Shown: positions 1 through 7,085, counted from the first letter of the stretch. The stretch is 9,565 bases of DNA from RGIG4074 sp964615285 (GCA_964615285.1 CAZTND010000051.1:1-9565), one strand, 5' to 3'. The notes: generated by a model from the sequence alone, not told the origin. Made by a program: numbers and translations.

Positions 1-90
1 GCTGCCCTGCCGAGGGTCTCCCGCTTGCGGGAAACGGCAGATATTTCTCCTCTTCGCCCTCTTTCGCGGGCTACGGTCGAAATGACAGTT
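1..90. repeat. Structured intergenic element, possibly an interspersed REP-like repeat (partial at window edge)
   Basis: This stretch folds as a nested hairpin: CTGCCG (7-12) can pair with CGGCAG (35-40), and inside it CCCGC (20-24) pairs with GCGGG (27-31) over a two-base loop. It is followed by a pyrimidine-rich segment that ends in GGTCGAAATGACAG (about 74-87). That ending resembles short intergenic repeats that recur many times in Clostridia genomes, but the resemblance is from memory and only one copy lies in the window. No open frame here looks like a real gene. The element may continue to the left of the window. Confidence 0.35.
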
Positions 91-165
91 CGTATTTTTG
101 TTTTTTCCCTTTCATTCTTTTTGCCCGCTTTTCCTTTCTTCATCATCGGCAAAAGCCTTTCTCTG

Positions 166-194
166 AACCACGCAACTATCGCGTGGTTTTCTTT
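166..194 (+). terminator. Rho-independent terminator facing right
   Basis: An 8-bp perfect stem, AACCACGC (166-173) and GCGTGGTT (181-188), closes a 7-base loop and is followed on the plus strand by TTCTTT. The orientation suits a plus-strand transcript entering from left of the window, or antisense read-through stopped before clpX. No plus-strand gene within the window feeds it. Confidence 0.55.
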
Positions 195-195
195 A

Positions 196-231
196 TACAA
201 TAAAAGGCGGCGCCGACCAGTGCCGCCTTTT
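196..231 (-). terminator. Rho-independent terminator of the tig-clpP-clpX operon
   Basis: AAAAGGCGGC (202-211) and GCCGCCTTTT (222-231) form a 10-bp stem around a 10-base loop. Read on the minus strand the stem ends in TTTT and continues into an A/T-rich tail. It begins about 50 bases past the clpX stop codon, so it is the natural end of that operon. Confidence 0.75.
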
Positions 232-283
232 GAAGTTTTCAGATATACCATGCCTGCATATACGGGCATTTTTCGCCTTGGTT

Positions 284-1591
284 TTACGCCGACTTTTCGT
301 AGACGAGCACAGGCTGTTCGCCGCGCTCCACGCACGCCTTGGTGATGATGACTTCCTTCACGCCCTTCTCCGAAGGGATCTTATACATGACGTCGGTCAT
401 CAGCCCCTCGATGATGGTGCGCAGGCCGCGCGCCCCCGTCTTCAAGCGGATGGCGGTGCCCGCGATCTCGCGCACGGCGTCCGCTTCGACCGTCAGTTTG
501 ACCCCGTCCATGCCCACAAGTTTCTGGTACTGCTTGATGATGGCGTTCTTGGGCTCGGTGAGGATCTTGACGAGCGCGTCCTCGTCCAGCGGGTTAAGGC
601 TGACCACGATGGGAAGCCTGCCGACGAACTCGGGAATGAGCCCGAATTTGGTGAGGTCCTGCGGCTTGACTTCCTGCAGCAGGGAGTAATCCACTTCCGT
701 ACTGCCCAGGCGGAGATTGCCGCCGAATCCCATGGTGGTGTCGTCCTTGCGGGAAGAAACGATCTTATCCAGCCCGACGAACGCCCCGCCGCAGATGAAC
801 AGAATGTTGGACGTGTCGATCTTCAGGCACTCCTGCTGGGGGTGCTTCCTGCCGCCCTGCGGGGGCACGGACGCGACCGTGCTTTCGATGATCTTCAAGA
901 GCGCCTGCTGCACGCCCTCGCCCGACACGTCGCGCGTGATGGAAACGTTCTCGCCCTTGCGCGCGATCTTGTCGATCTCGTCGATATACACGATGCCGCG
1001 CTGCGCCTTTTCGATGTCGTAATCGGCGTTCTGGATGAGTTTCAAGAGAATGTTTTCCACATCCTCGCCGACATAGCCCGCCTCGGTGAGCGTGGTGGCG
1101 TCCGCCGTGGCGAAGGGCACGTTCAGAATTTTGGCGAGCGTGCGGGCGAGCAAAGTCTTGCCGCTGCCCGTGGGGCCGAGGAGCAGGATGTTGCTCTTTT
1201 CGATCTCGATGTCGTCGAGCGGCTCCTCTTCCGCTGCGGCAGGCTTCGCCGCGGGATCTATCCCGTCGGTGAAGGAGAGTTTCTTCCGCTTCTTTTCAGC
1301 GGGGTGCATAAGATTGTTGATGCGCTTATAGTGGTTATACACCGCGACGGAGAGCACCTTTTTGGCGTTGTCCTGTCCGACGATGTATTTGTCGAGCTCG
1401 GCTTTGAGCTCGGCAGGCTTTTTGAGCGCCACGGGCGCGGGAAGTTCCTCGGCGCGGCTCTCATCGAGCATATCCTTGCAAAGTTCTATACACTCGTCGC
1501 AGATGAAGATGTTGTTCGGCCCCGCGACGAGCTGTTTTGTAAATTCCTTCCCCTTGCCGCAGAAGGAACAGTACTGTTCATATTTATCCAT
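284..1591 (-). CDS. clpX: ATP-dependent Clp protease ATP-binding subunit ClpX
   Basis: AAA+ unfoldase that recognises tagged or misfolded proteins, unfolds them with ATP and feeds them into ClpP in the cytoplasm. The 435-residue product has the N-terminal C4 zinc-binding domain (Cys8, Cys11, Cys31, Cys34), Walker A GPTGSGKT (139-146), pore loop GYVG (172-175), Walker B around VYIDEID (201-207), the RKH pore loop (248-250) and the sensor-2 motif GARGLR (386-391). The ClpP-docking tripeptide is MGF (287-289), where IGF is more usual. It is slightly longer than typical ClpX because about 41 residues, rich in Lys, Ala and Glu, separate YNHYKR (85-90) from KSNILL (132-137); E. coli has about 13 there. 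The start is supported by AGGAGGAGG six bases upstream of ATG. It is third in the tig-clpP-clpX operon, 159 bases after clpP. I saw no clear promoter of its own. Confidence 0.97.
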   Translation of the reverse strand: MDKYEQYCSFCGKGKEFTKQLVAGPNNIFICDECIELCKDMLDESRAEELPAPVALKKPAELKAELDKYIVGQDNAKKVLSVAVYNHYKRINNLMHPAEKKRKKLSFTDGIDPAAKPAAAEEEPLDDIEIEKSNILLLGPTGSGKTLLARTLAKILNVPFATADATTLTEAGYVGEDVENILLKLIQNADYDIEKAQRGIVYIDEIDKIARKGENVSITRDVSGEGVQQALLKIIESTVASVPPQGGRKHPQQECLKIDTSNILFICGGAFVGLDKIVSSRKDDTTMGFGGNLRLGSTEVDYSLLQEVKPQDLTKFGLIPEFVGRLPIVVSLNPLDEDALVKILTEPKNAIIKQYQKLVGMDGVKLTVEADAVREIAGTAIRLKTGARGLRTIIEGLMTDVMYKIPSEKGVKEVIITKACVERGEQPVLVYEKSA

Positions 1592-1750
1592 AATAATCCT
1601 CCTCCTGTTTTCCTATGTCCACCGCCGTAAAACGGCGAAAATCCTGACACCATGCCCCGGATAAAACCCCTTTTCCCGTTTTACGGGGAAAAAACTTTTT
1701 CCGTAAGACAAGCGGGTGGAAGGGAAAACCGCCTCCGCCCGCCGCGTTCG
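1592..1750 (-). other. clpP-clpX intergenic region with paired hairpins
   Basis: This gap is unusually long for an otherwise tight operon. It contains CGCCGT-AAA-ACGGCG (1623-1637) and CCCGT-TTT-ACGGG (1675-1687). Their cores, CCGTAAAACGG (1626-1636) and CCGTTTTACGG (1677-1687), are exact reverse complements, so they can form two local hairpins or one long-range pairing. Another A/T-rich inverted repeat, GGAAAAA and TTTTTCC, lies at about 1687-1702. On the minus strand neither hairpin is followed by a T run, so they do not look like terminators. I found no convincing -35/-10 pair and no CIRCE or CtsR-type operator. Confidence 0.45.
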
Positions 1751-2344
1751 TTACCTCTTATAATACACCCTGTCGATGAGTCCGTATTTCTGCGCTTCTT
1801 CCGCAGAGAGATAGTTGTCCCTGTCGGTATCGCGCTCGATTTCCGCGAGGCTCCTGCCCGTGTTTTCGGCAAGGATGCGGGTGAGTTTTTCCTTGATCCG
1901 CAAAATGTGTTCCGCCTGGATCTTGATGTCGCTCGCCTGTCCCTGCGCGCCGCCGAGCGGCTGATGGATCATGATCTCGCTGTTGGGCATGGCGTAGCGT
2001 TTGCCCTTGGCGCCGCTCGACAAGAGGAAGGCGCCCATGGACGCCGCCAGGCCCACGCAGGTCGTGGACACGTCGCAGCGGATGAAATTCATCGTATCAT
2101 AGATCGCCATGCCCGCCGACACCGAACCGCCCGGGCTGTTGATGTACAGCGCGATGTCCTTGCCGGGGTCCTTGGCCTCGAGATAGATGAGCTGCGCCAC
2201 GACGGTGTTTGCCAGCGCGTCCGTTATCTCGCCGCTCAAAAAAATGATTCTGTCCTCCAGCAGACGGGAGTACAGATCGTAGCTTCTTTCGCCGCTCGAC
2301 GTGCGCTCCACGACATAGGGGATCAAAACATTTTTTTCGTTCAT
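1751..2344 (-). CDS. clpP: ATP-dependent Clp protease proteolytic subunit ClpP
   Basis: Serine peptidase that forms the double-heptamer degradation chamber used by ClpX and other Clp ATPases. The 197-residue length is normal for the family. The catalytic triad is Ser102 in GLAASMG, His127 in EIMIHQP and Asp176 in DTDRDN; the 25- and 49-residue spacings match the S. aureus enzyme. The glycine-rich NSPGGSVSAG segment is at 69-78. The N-terminus is short, with only a small possible propeptide. The start codon lies three bases after the tig stop, and its GGAGG ribosome binding site lies inside the end of tig, which indicates translational coupling and co-transcription. The clpX partner gene follows. 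Confidence 0.97.
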   Translation of the reverse strand: MNEKNVLIPYVVERTSSGERSYDLYSRLLEDRIIFLSGEITDALANTVVAQLIYLEAKDPGKDIALYINSPGGSVSAGMAIYDTMNFIRCDVSTTCVGLAASMGAFLLSSGAKGKRYAMPNSEIMIHQPLGGAQGQASDIKIQAEHILRIKEKLTRILAENTGRSLAEIERDTDRDNYLSAEEAQKYGLIDRVYYKR

Positions 2345-2347
2345 GTA

Positions 2348-3646
2348 TTATGCCTCCACATACATTTCGTTGTTCTTTTTCAGGAAATCGAAGAGCTTGG
2401 TGACGATGATATCCTGCTCGATATAGGCCCTTTGCCGTTCGTCCATGTTCTTCTTGTATTCGTCGAAGTCCTTTTCGACCTGTTTTGCCTGCTCGGCGAT
2501 CTTCTCGTCGATCTCCGCTTCGGTCGCACCCAGACCCTCGAGCTTGATGATCTTTTCGATGACCAGCTGGCTCAAAACGTTCTTCCCGGCCTGTTCGTAA
2601 TAGGTCTTGCGGAAGGCCTCCTTGGTCGTGCCGAGATAGCGCAGATAGTCGTCCAGCTTCAACCCCTGATACATCAGCTGATATTCCACGTTCTGCATGA
2701 TGGAGTCGATCTGGCGCTCGATCATGGCCTCGGGGATCTCGCAGGTCGCCTTTTCGGAAATGGCGGCAATGATGCTGTTTTCGGTCTCGTCGCGGCCGCG
2801 CTTTTCCGCCTGTTTTTCGAGGCGTTCCCTGGTCTTTTTCTTGTAGGCTTCCAGCGTTTCGCTGCCCGTCGCATCCTTGATGAATTCGTCGGTCAGTTCG
2901 GGCAGTTCCTTTGCCTTGATGCCGTTGAGCCTGACGGCGAACACCGCCGCCTTGCCCTTGAGATCCTCGGCGTGGTAATCGGCGGGGAACGTGACGTTGA
3001 CGTCCTTCTCCTCCCCGATCTTCATGCCGACGATCTGTTCCTCAAATCCGGGGATAAAGGAACCGGAACCGAGGGTGAGGTCGTATTTTTCCGCCGTGCC
3101 GCCTTCAAATTTTTTCCCGTCGACGCTGCCGGAAAAATCGATGTTGGCGATGTCGCCGTTTTGCGCGGGACGGTCCCGGACTTCGGTCTCGCGGGCGTTG
3201 CGTTCGCGCACCTTTTCAACTTCGGCGTCCACGTCCTCATCTTTTACATTATATACATACTCCCTGATTTTTATACCTTTGTAGCTTTCGATGGCGACGT
3301 CGGGCTTGACGGGCACGACGGCGGAAAGCTTGCCCCCCTTGTCGGAAAGGTCGTCCACGGAGAGGGAGGGTTCGCCAACGGCGGTGAAGTTTTCCTTCTC
3401 CTTTTCAAGGATCTTGGGATAGTGCTCGTTGTACAGCTCGTTCAGAGCGTCTTCATAGAAAACGCCCTTGCCGTAGAACGCCTCGACGACGCTTCTGGGC
3501 GCCTTGCCGCGGCGGAACCCGTTGACGGTGAACCGGTTTTTGTTCTTATTGTAAGATTTGTCGATAGCGGCCTGCCATTCCTTGGCGGTAAAGTCGATGG
3601 TGAGTTTTACCGTGCTCTTTTCTGCGGATTCATACTTGTATTTCAT
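2348..3646 (-). CDS. tig: Trigger factor, ribosome-associated chaperone and prolyl isomerase
   Basis: Binds at the ribosomal exit tunnel and shields emerging chains; its middle domain has peptidyl-prolyl isomerase activity. The 432-residue product matches normal family length. The ribosome-docking signature GFRRGKAP is at 43-50. An FKBP-type domain follows at about 155-250 (NGDIANIDFSG, GSFIPGFEEQIVGM, FPADYHAEDLKGK), then the helical C-terminal chaperone domain. The frame is open upstream to 3877, but the ATG at 3646 is chosen. It has AGGAG seven bases upstream, begins the family's usual N-terminus (MKYKYESAEKSTVKL), and the extra 77 codons would overlap the rqcH start and the promoter region. 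It is first in the tig-clpP-clpX operon and divergent from rqcH. Confidence 0.95.
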   Translation of the reverse strand: MKYKYESAEKSTVKLTIDFTAKEWQAAIDKSYNKNKNRFTVNGFRRGKAPRSVVEAFYGKGVFYEDALNELYNEHYPKILEKEKENFTAVGEPSLSVDDLSDKGGKLSAVVPVKPDVAIESYKGIKIREYVYNVKDEDVDAEVEKVRERNARETEVRDRPAQNGDIANIDFSGSVDGKKFEGGTAEKYDLTLGSGSFIPGFEEQIVGMKIGEEKDVNVTFPADYHAEDLKGKAAVFAVRLNGIKAKELPELTDEFIKDATGSETLEAYKKKTRERLEKQAEKRGRDETENSIIAAISEKATCEIPEAMIERQIDSIMQNVEYQLMYQGLKLDDYLRYLGTTKEAFRKTYYEQAGKNVLSQLVIEKIIKLEGLGATEAEIDEKIAEQAKQVEKDFDEYKKNMDERQRAYIEQDIIVTKLFDFLKKNNEMYVEA

Positions 3647-3653
3647 AAAAATT

Positions 3654-3658
3654 CTCCT
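3654..3658 (-). promoter_or_regulatory. Ribosome binding site that fixes the tig start
   Basis: AGGAG on the minus strand lies seven bases before the ATG at 3646. It decides between this start and a 77-codon upstream extension of the same open frame. Confidence 0.85.
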
Positions 3659-3690
3659 GTTTCCTGTTCTGCTTTTCGTCTTTACGCTAT

Positions 3691-3699
3691 ATTTTAGCA
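3691..3699 (-). promoter_or_regulatory. Probable tig promoter, extended -10 element
   Basis: Read on the minus strand these bases are TGCTAAAAT: a five-of-six match to TATAAT preceded by the TGn extension. The corresponding -35 region is A/T-rich but a poor match to TTGACA, as is common for extended -10 promoters. Transcription would begin near 3684, leaving a leader of about 38 bases before tig. Confidence 0.6.
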
Positions 3700-3728
3700 T
3701 ATTCCCGCAATAAAGAAAAGCGATTTTA

Positions 3729-3757
3729 TTTACAAAATAAAATTTTCGGAGTATAAT
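3729..3757 (+). promoter_or_regulatory. Housekeeping promoter of the rqcH operon
   Basis: TTTACA (3729-3734), a 17-base spacer and TATAAT (3752-3757) give an almost perfect sigma-70/sigma-A promoter. Transcription would start near 3764, about 66 bases before the rqcH ATG. It lies back to back with the tig promoter. Confidence 0.85.
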
Positions 3758-3776
3758 TTTGAATGTACTTCCCGCG

Positions 3777-3804
3777 GGAACGGGCGCCGCGCGCCCCCGG
3801 TTCC
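3777..3804 (+). promoter_or_regulatory. Strong hairpin in the rqcH leader
   Basis: GGAAC (3777-3781) plus GGGCGC (3782-3787) pair with GCGCCC (3791-3796) and GTTCC (3800-3804). The loop is CGC, with a three-base bulge (CCG) on the 3' side. It lies between the predicted transcription start and the AAAGGAG ribosome binding site. No T run follows, so it is not a terminator. It could stabilise the 5' end or affect translation. Neither is shown by the sequence. Confidence 0.55.
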
Positions 3805-3829
3805 GCACAAAAAATAAAGGAGTTTTGCC

Positions 3830-5524
3830 ATGCCACAGGACGCTTTCAACCTCCGCCGGGGTGCCGAAGAACTGCACGGACTGCTTGCGGGCGGCAAGAT
3901 CAACAAGGTCGTTCAGCCCGCCAAAGACGAGATCCTGCTCTATATATACACCGGAAAAAGCCTTTTGAAACTGATAATTTGCACAAATGCAAGTTTTTGC
4001 CGCGTTTGCCTGACCGAAGAGGAAAAGGACGCCCCCGCCGTCGCCCCCAATTTCTGCATGCTTTTAAGAAAGCACCTCCTGGGCGCGCAGATCACGAAGG
4101 TGGAACAGGTCGGCTTCGAGCGCATCGTCGCCGTGACGATGTACTGCGTTTCCGATTTCGCGCAGACCGACCGCGTGCTGTACTGCGAGATCATGGGCAA
4201 ATATTCCAACATCGTGCTCACCGAAAAGGGCGTGATTTTAGGCGCGCTCAAAACGGCATCCCTGGAGACCAACGCGGCGCGCGTGCTCTTTCCGGGCGCG
4301 AAGTACGCCCTGCCCGCACCGCAGGACAAGGCGGACCCCTGTGACCGCGCCGCCCTTTCCGATGCGGTGCAGGCCGTGCTCTCCTCCGACGACCCCGCAC
4401 GCATTCTTTGCGACCGCGTGGCGGGCATTGCCTACCCCACCGCCGCGCAGATCATTGCCGATTACCCCGCAAACGCGGGCATGCCCTTTGCCGATTTTGT
4501 GTACTACTATCTCTTTACCGGGGAGAGCGCGCCGTGCGTACTATACCGCGCGGGCGAACCGACGGAATTCGGCGCGAAGATGCTGACGGGCGGGGTGCGC
4601 GTCCCCTCTCTGCAGGAGGCGCAGGAGCGGGTCTACGGCTACAAGAGCGGCAAAAAAGCGTTTGAAGAGAAACGGCGCAGACTGCACAACGCCGCGGCGT
4701 CGCTCAAAAAGAAACAGGAGAAAAAATTGGCGCAGATATTGGAGAAACTGAAGGAGTGCGAGGACGCCGAAAGCTGCCGTCTGAAAGGCGAACTGATCAC
4801 GGCGAACATCTACCGATTGGAGCGGGGCATGTCCGCCTGCAAGCTGGAAAACTATTACGAGGAAGGCAGTCCCCTTGTGACCGTCGCCCTCGACAAAACC
4901 CTTTCGCCCGCACAGAACGCGCAGAAATATTACAAGCGGTACGCCAAACTCAAGCGCACGGTGGAGGCACTGACCCCGCGGCTGAAGGCCGAGCAAAACG
5001 AACTGGACTACACCGAGAGCGTGCTCGCCGCCGTTTCACAGGCGGAAGAGATGCGCGACCTCGCCGAGATAGAAGAGGAGCTCGTTTCCCTGCATCTCCT
5101 GCGCGAACCGCAGGGAGCGGCCGGCAAAAAGCGCAGACCCGCGGAATCCCCCTTCCGCATCTTTGAAAAGGACGGATTCACCGTGCGCGCGGGGCGGAAC
5201 AACGTACAGAACGACCGCCTGGTACGCGCCGCCGCTCCCGACGATATTTGGCTGCACACGCAGAAATATCACTCCTCGCACGTCGTCATCGCCGCCGAAG
5301 GCAGAAAGGTGCCGGACGGCGTTCTGGAATTTGCCGCGCGGCTGTGCGCCTACTATTCGGACGGGCGGGGAGGCGGCAAGATCCCCGTGGACTACTGCGA
5401 AAGGCGGTTCGTCAAAAAGCCCTCGGGCGCGAAGGCGGGATTCGTAAACTACACAAACTACAAGACCGTACTCGTCGAACCGCTGTCCGCCCCGCCCCTT
5501 CCCCTGCAGGAAAAAGGCGAATGA
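3830..5524 (+). CDS. rqcH: NFACT-family ribosome quality-control protein RqcH (FbpA-like)
   Basis: Bacterial homologue of eukaryotic NEMF/Rqc2. In B. subtilis RqcH binds 50S subunits that carry a stalled peptidyl-tRNA, recruits tRNA-Ala and adds C-terminal alanine tails that mark the chain for degradation. The 564 residues show the NFACT-N domain (about 3-235: GGKINKVVQP at 21-30, NFCMLLRKHL at 74-83, EIMGKYSNIVL at 120-130), a charged helical coiled-coil middle (about 270-420) and an NFACT-R domain (about 442-552: GRNNVQNDRL at 455-464, WLHT at 474-477, SSHVVI at 482-487). The position matching B. subtilis Asp97, before the conserved Arg98, is Glu97 (GFERI, 95-99). AAAGGAG seven bases upstream supports the start. 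Older databases call this family fibronectin-binding protein A. First gene of a three-gene operon. Confidence 0.93.
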   Translation: MPQDAFNLRRGAEELHGLLAGGKINKVVQPAKDEILLYIYTGKSLLKLIICTNASFCRVCLTEEEKDAPAVAPNFCMLLRKHLLGAQITKVEQVGFERIVAVTMYCVSDFAQTDRVLYCEIMGKYSNIVLTEKGVILGALKTASLETNAARVLFPGAKYALPAPQDKADPCDRAALSDAVQAVLSSDDPARILCDRVAGIAYPTAAQIIADYPANAGMPFADFVYYYLFTGESAPCVLYRAGEPTEFGAKMLTGGVRVPSLQEAQERVYGYKSGKKAFEEKRRRLHNAAASLKKKQEKKLAQILEKLKECEDAESCRLKGELITANIYRLERGMSACKLENYYEEGSPLVTVALDKTLSPAQNAQKYYKRYAKLKRTVEALTPRLKAEQNELDYTESVLAAVSQAEEMRDLAEIEEELVSLHLLREPQGAAGKKRRPAESPFRIFEKDGFTVRAGRNNVQNDRLVRAAAPDDIWLHTQKYHSSHVVIAAEGRKVPDGVLEFAARLCAYYSDGRGGGKIPVDYCERRFVKKPSGAKAGFVNYTNYKTVLVEPLSAPPLPLQEKGE

Positions 5525-5534
5525 CGGCACACCC

Positions 5535-6314
5535 ATGCCAAAAAAATACACGGGAGAAAAGAGATTGCGTTTTCGGGAACTGCTTGCCAAACTGCAAATA
5601 CGGGCGGGCGAGAGGAATTATACCTGCTATCTCTGCCGCGGCGAAGTGTTCGCGGGAGAGACGTTCTGCAAGGACTGCCGCAGGCGGCTGCCCTATGCCG
5701 TGGATTTTTGCGTGCGGTGCGGCAGAAGGACCGAGGAACGCGGCTTCTGCATGGAGTGCCGCGCCCGCCTGCCACTGCCCGACAGGGAGCGCTCGGCGTT
5801 CGTCTATGAAGGAGACGTGCGGAAGCTGATTTTTTCCTTCAAAAACGGCGACCCGGGCATGGCGGAAGGATTGGCGCGGGAGATGCTGCCCGTGCTGGAA
5901 CGGGAATTTTCGTCCGCCGACTTTCTGACTTTCGTGCCCATGACGAAAAAAGCCCGCAAAAAGAGAGGATACAACCAGAGCGAACGGCTTGCCCGCGCCC
6001 TCTCCTCCCGCTGCGGCATTCCCGTCGAGGAAATATTTGAAAAGACGCGGGAGACGGGCGAGCAGAAAAACCTGTCCCGCACAAAGCGGGAAGAGAACCT
6101 GCGCGGGGCATTTCACCTGCAAAAACGCGCGCTCTGCCGCGGCAGGAAGATACTGCTCATCGACGACGTGATGACCACGGGCTCGACGGCGGACGAGCTG
6201 GCGCGGCTTTTGCAGGGCGCGCATGCCGAAAAAGTGTGGCTGCTGACCGTCGCCGCCACCCCTCTGCCCGTCCAAAAGCCAATCAGCCCGCAAAAATTTT
6301 TCGGGAGGAAGTAA
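5535..6314 (+). CDS. comFC: ComF-family (ComFC) phosphoribosyltransferase-like protein
   Basis: The 259-residue cytoplasmic protein has two N-terminal Cys pairs-of-pairs likely to bind zinc (Cys31, 34, 45, 48 and Cys59, 62, 72, 75). A type-I phosphoribosyltransferase domain follows: RGYNQSE (144-150), QKNLSRTKREENLRGAF (177-193) and the PRPP-binding loop LLIDDVMTTGSTA (207-219). ComFC is required for natural transformation in Bacillus and related species, but its substrate is not firmly known and homologues occur in many non-competent bacteria. The gene starts ten bases after the rqcH stop. Only a weak purine stretch (AAAAAGGCG) lies upstream, so its translation probably depends on rqcH translation. 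The comFA helicase partner is not in the window. The C-terminus extends about 15 residues past the domain. Confidence 0.88.
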   Translation: MPKKYTGEKRLRFRELLAKLQIRAGERNYTCYLCRGEVFAGETFCKDCRRRLPYAVDFCVRCGRRTEERGFCMECRARLPLPDRERSAFVYEGDVRKLIFSFKNGDPGMAEGLAREMLPVLEREFSSADFLTFVPMTKKARKKRGYNQSERLARALSSRCGIPVEEIFEKTRETGEQKNLSRTKREENLRGAFHLQKRALCRGRKILLIDDVMTTGSTADELARLLQGAHAEKVWLLTVAATPLPVQKPISPQKFFGRK

Positions 6315-6317
6315 ACG

Positions 6318-7085
6318 ATGGAAGAAAAGGGAACGATCGCCGCACGGATCGGAAACGAGCTGAACGCGATCGAAAGACAGGAAAATATAAAAATTCTGCA
6401 TTGCGTGGAATCGGGCAGCCGCGCCTGGGGCTTTGCCTCGCCCGACAGCGATTACGACGTCCGTTTTATCTATGTGCGCCCCGCGGAATTTTACCTGCGC
6501 CTGGACCGGACGCGGGACGTCATCGAATGGCGTTTGGACGAAACGCTGGACATCAACGGCTGGGATATACAAAAGGCGCTGCGCCTGCTGTACAATTCCA
6601 ACCCGACCCTCTTTGAATGGAACGCGTCCCCCGTCGTCTACCGCACGAGCGCGGCATGGGAAAAAGTTGCCTCCGTCATCGACCGCTATTTCGTGCAAAA
6701 ATCGGGGCTGTACCATTACCTGCACACGGCGCAGGACAACTACCGCGAATACCTGAAAGGTCCGCGCGTGCGGCTGAAAAAATATTTCTACGTCCTGCGC
6801 CCGCTGCTTGCCTGCAAATGGATCTTGGACAGGGGCACGCCGCCGCCCATGCCGTTTGAAACTCTGCAGAAGGCATATCCGGACGATGAGATCAGACCAT
6901 ACGTCGAAAGATTGCTGGCGCTGAAAATGAATGCGCCCGAACTCGGAGAGGGAGACCGCATGGACGCCGTCAACGCATACATCGAACGGACTTTGGCGGA
7001 AACGAAAAGGGCGGTTGCGGCTTTGCCCGATGAAAGGGAACACGATTGGAAGGAACTGAACGAACTCTTCCTCTCCCTTTTGTAA
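6318..7085 (+). CDS. RlaP/YcgL-type predicted nucleotidyltransferase
   Basis: A 255-residue member of the DNA polymerase beta-type nucleotidyltransferase superfamily, close to Pfam RlaP (formerly YcgL, COG3541). The signature is visible: GSRAWGF (33-39), then SPDSDYDVRF (41-50) with the two metal-binding aspartates Asp45 and Asp47. A family-typical segment DINGWDIQKALRLLY (78-92) and NPTLFEWN (95-102) follow. The rest is helical. The substrate is unknown. Some relatives have been linked by gene context to RNA ligases and RNA repair, but no ligase is present here. The start is three bases after the comFC stop, with GGAGGA inside comFC, so it is the last gene of the rqcH operon and likely coupled. 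No toxin or antitoxin partner is next to it, and at 255 residues it is much longer than MNT-type antitoxins. Confidence 0.85.
   Translation: MEEKGTIAARIGNELNAIERQENIKILHCVESGSRAWGFASPDSDYDVRFIYVRPAEFYLRLDRTRDVIEWRLDETLDINGWDIQKALRLLYNSNPTLFEWNASPVVYRTSAAWEKVASVIDRYFVQKSGLYHYLHTAQDNYREYLKGPRVRLKKYFYVLRPLLACKWILDRGTPPPMPFETLQKAYPDDEIRPYVERLLALKMNAPELGEGDRMDAVNAYIERTLAETKRAVAALPDEREHDWKELNELFLSLL

Noticed and set aside
230..1630. A 466-codon open frame on the plus strand, antisense to clpX
   Set aside because: It covers clpX in the opposite direction; its composition (many Asp, Leu, Arg, His) is typical of antisense shadows in G+C-rich genes.
1652..3697. A 681-codon open frame on the plus strand, antisense to clpP and tig
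   Set aside because: It mirrors the third-position G/C bias of two certain genes on the other strand, its product has no recognisable domain, and no ribosome binding site precedes it.
3647..3829. CIRCE or CtsR heat-shock operator in front of tig
   Set aside because: I looked for the 9-base inverted repeat of CIRCE and for the CtsR heptad repeat and found neither here nor before clpX.
3647..3877. A 77-codon N-terminal extension of trigger factor
   Set aside because: It would cross the tig promoter and overlap the rqcH start. The internal ATG at 3646 has AGGAG upstream and starts the normal family N-terminus.
6318..7085. An MNT/HEPN-type toxin-antitoxin pair
   Set aside because: The nucleotidyltransferase is far longer than MNT antitoxins and has no HEPN partner; its neighbours are comFC and a terminator.
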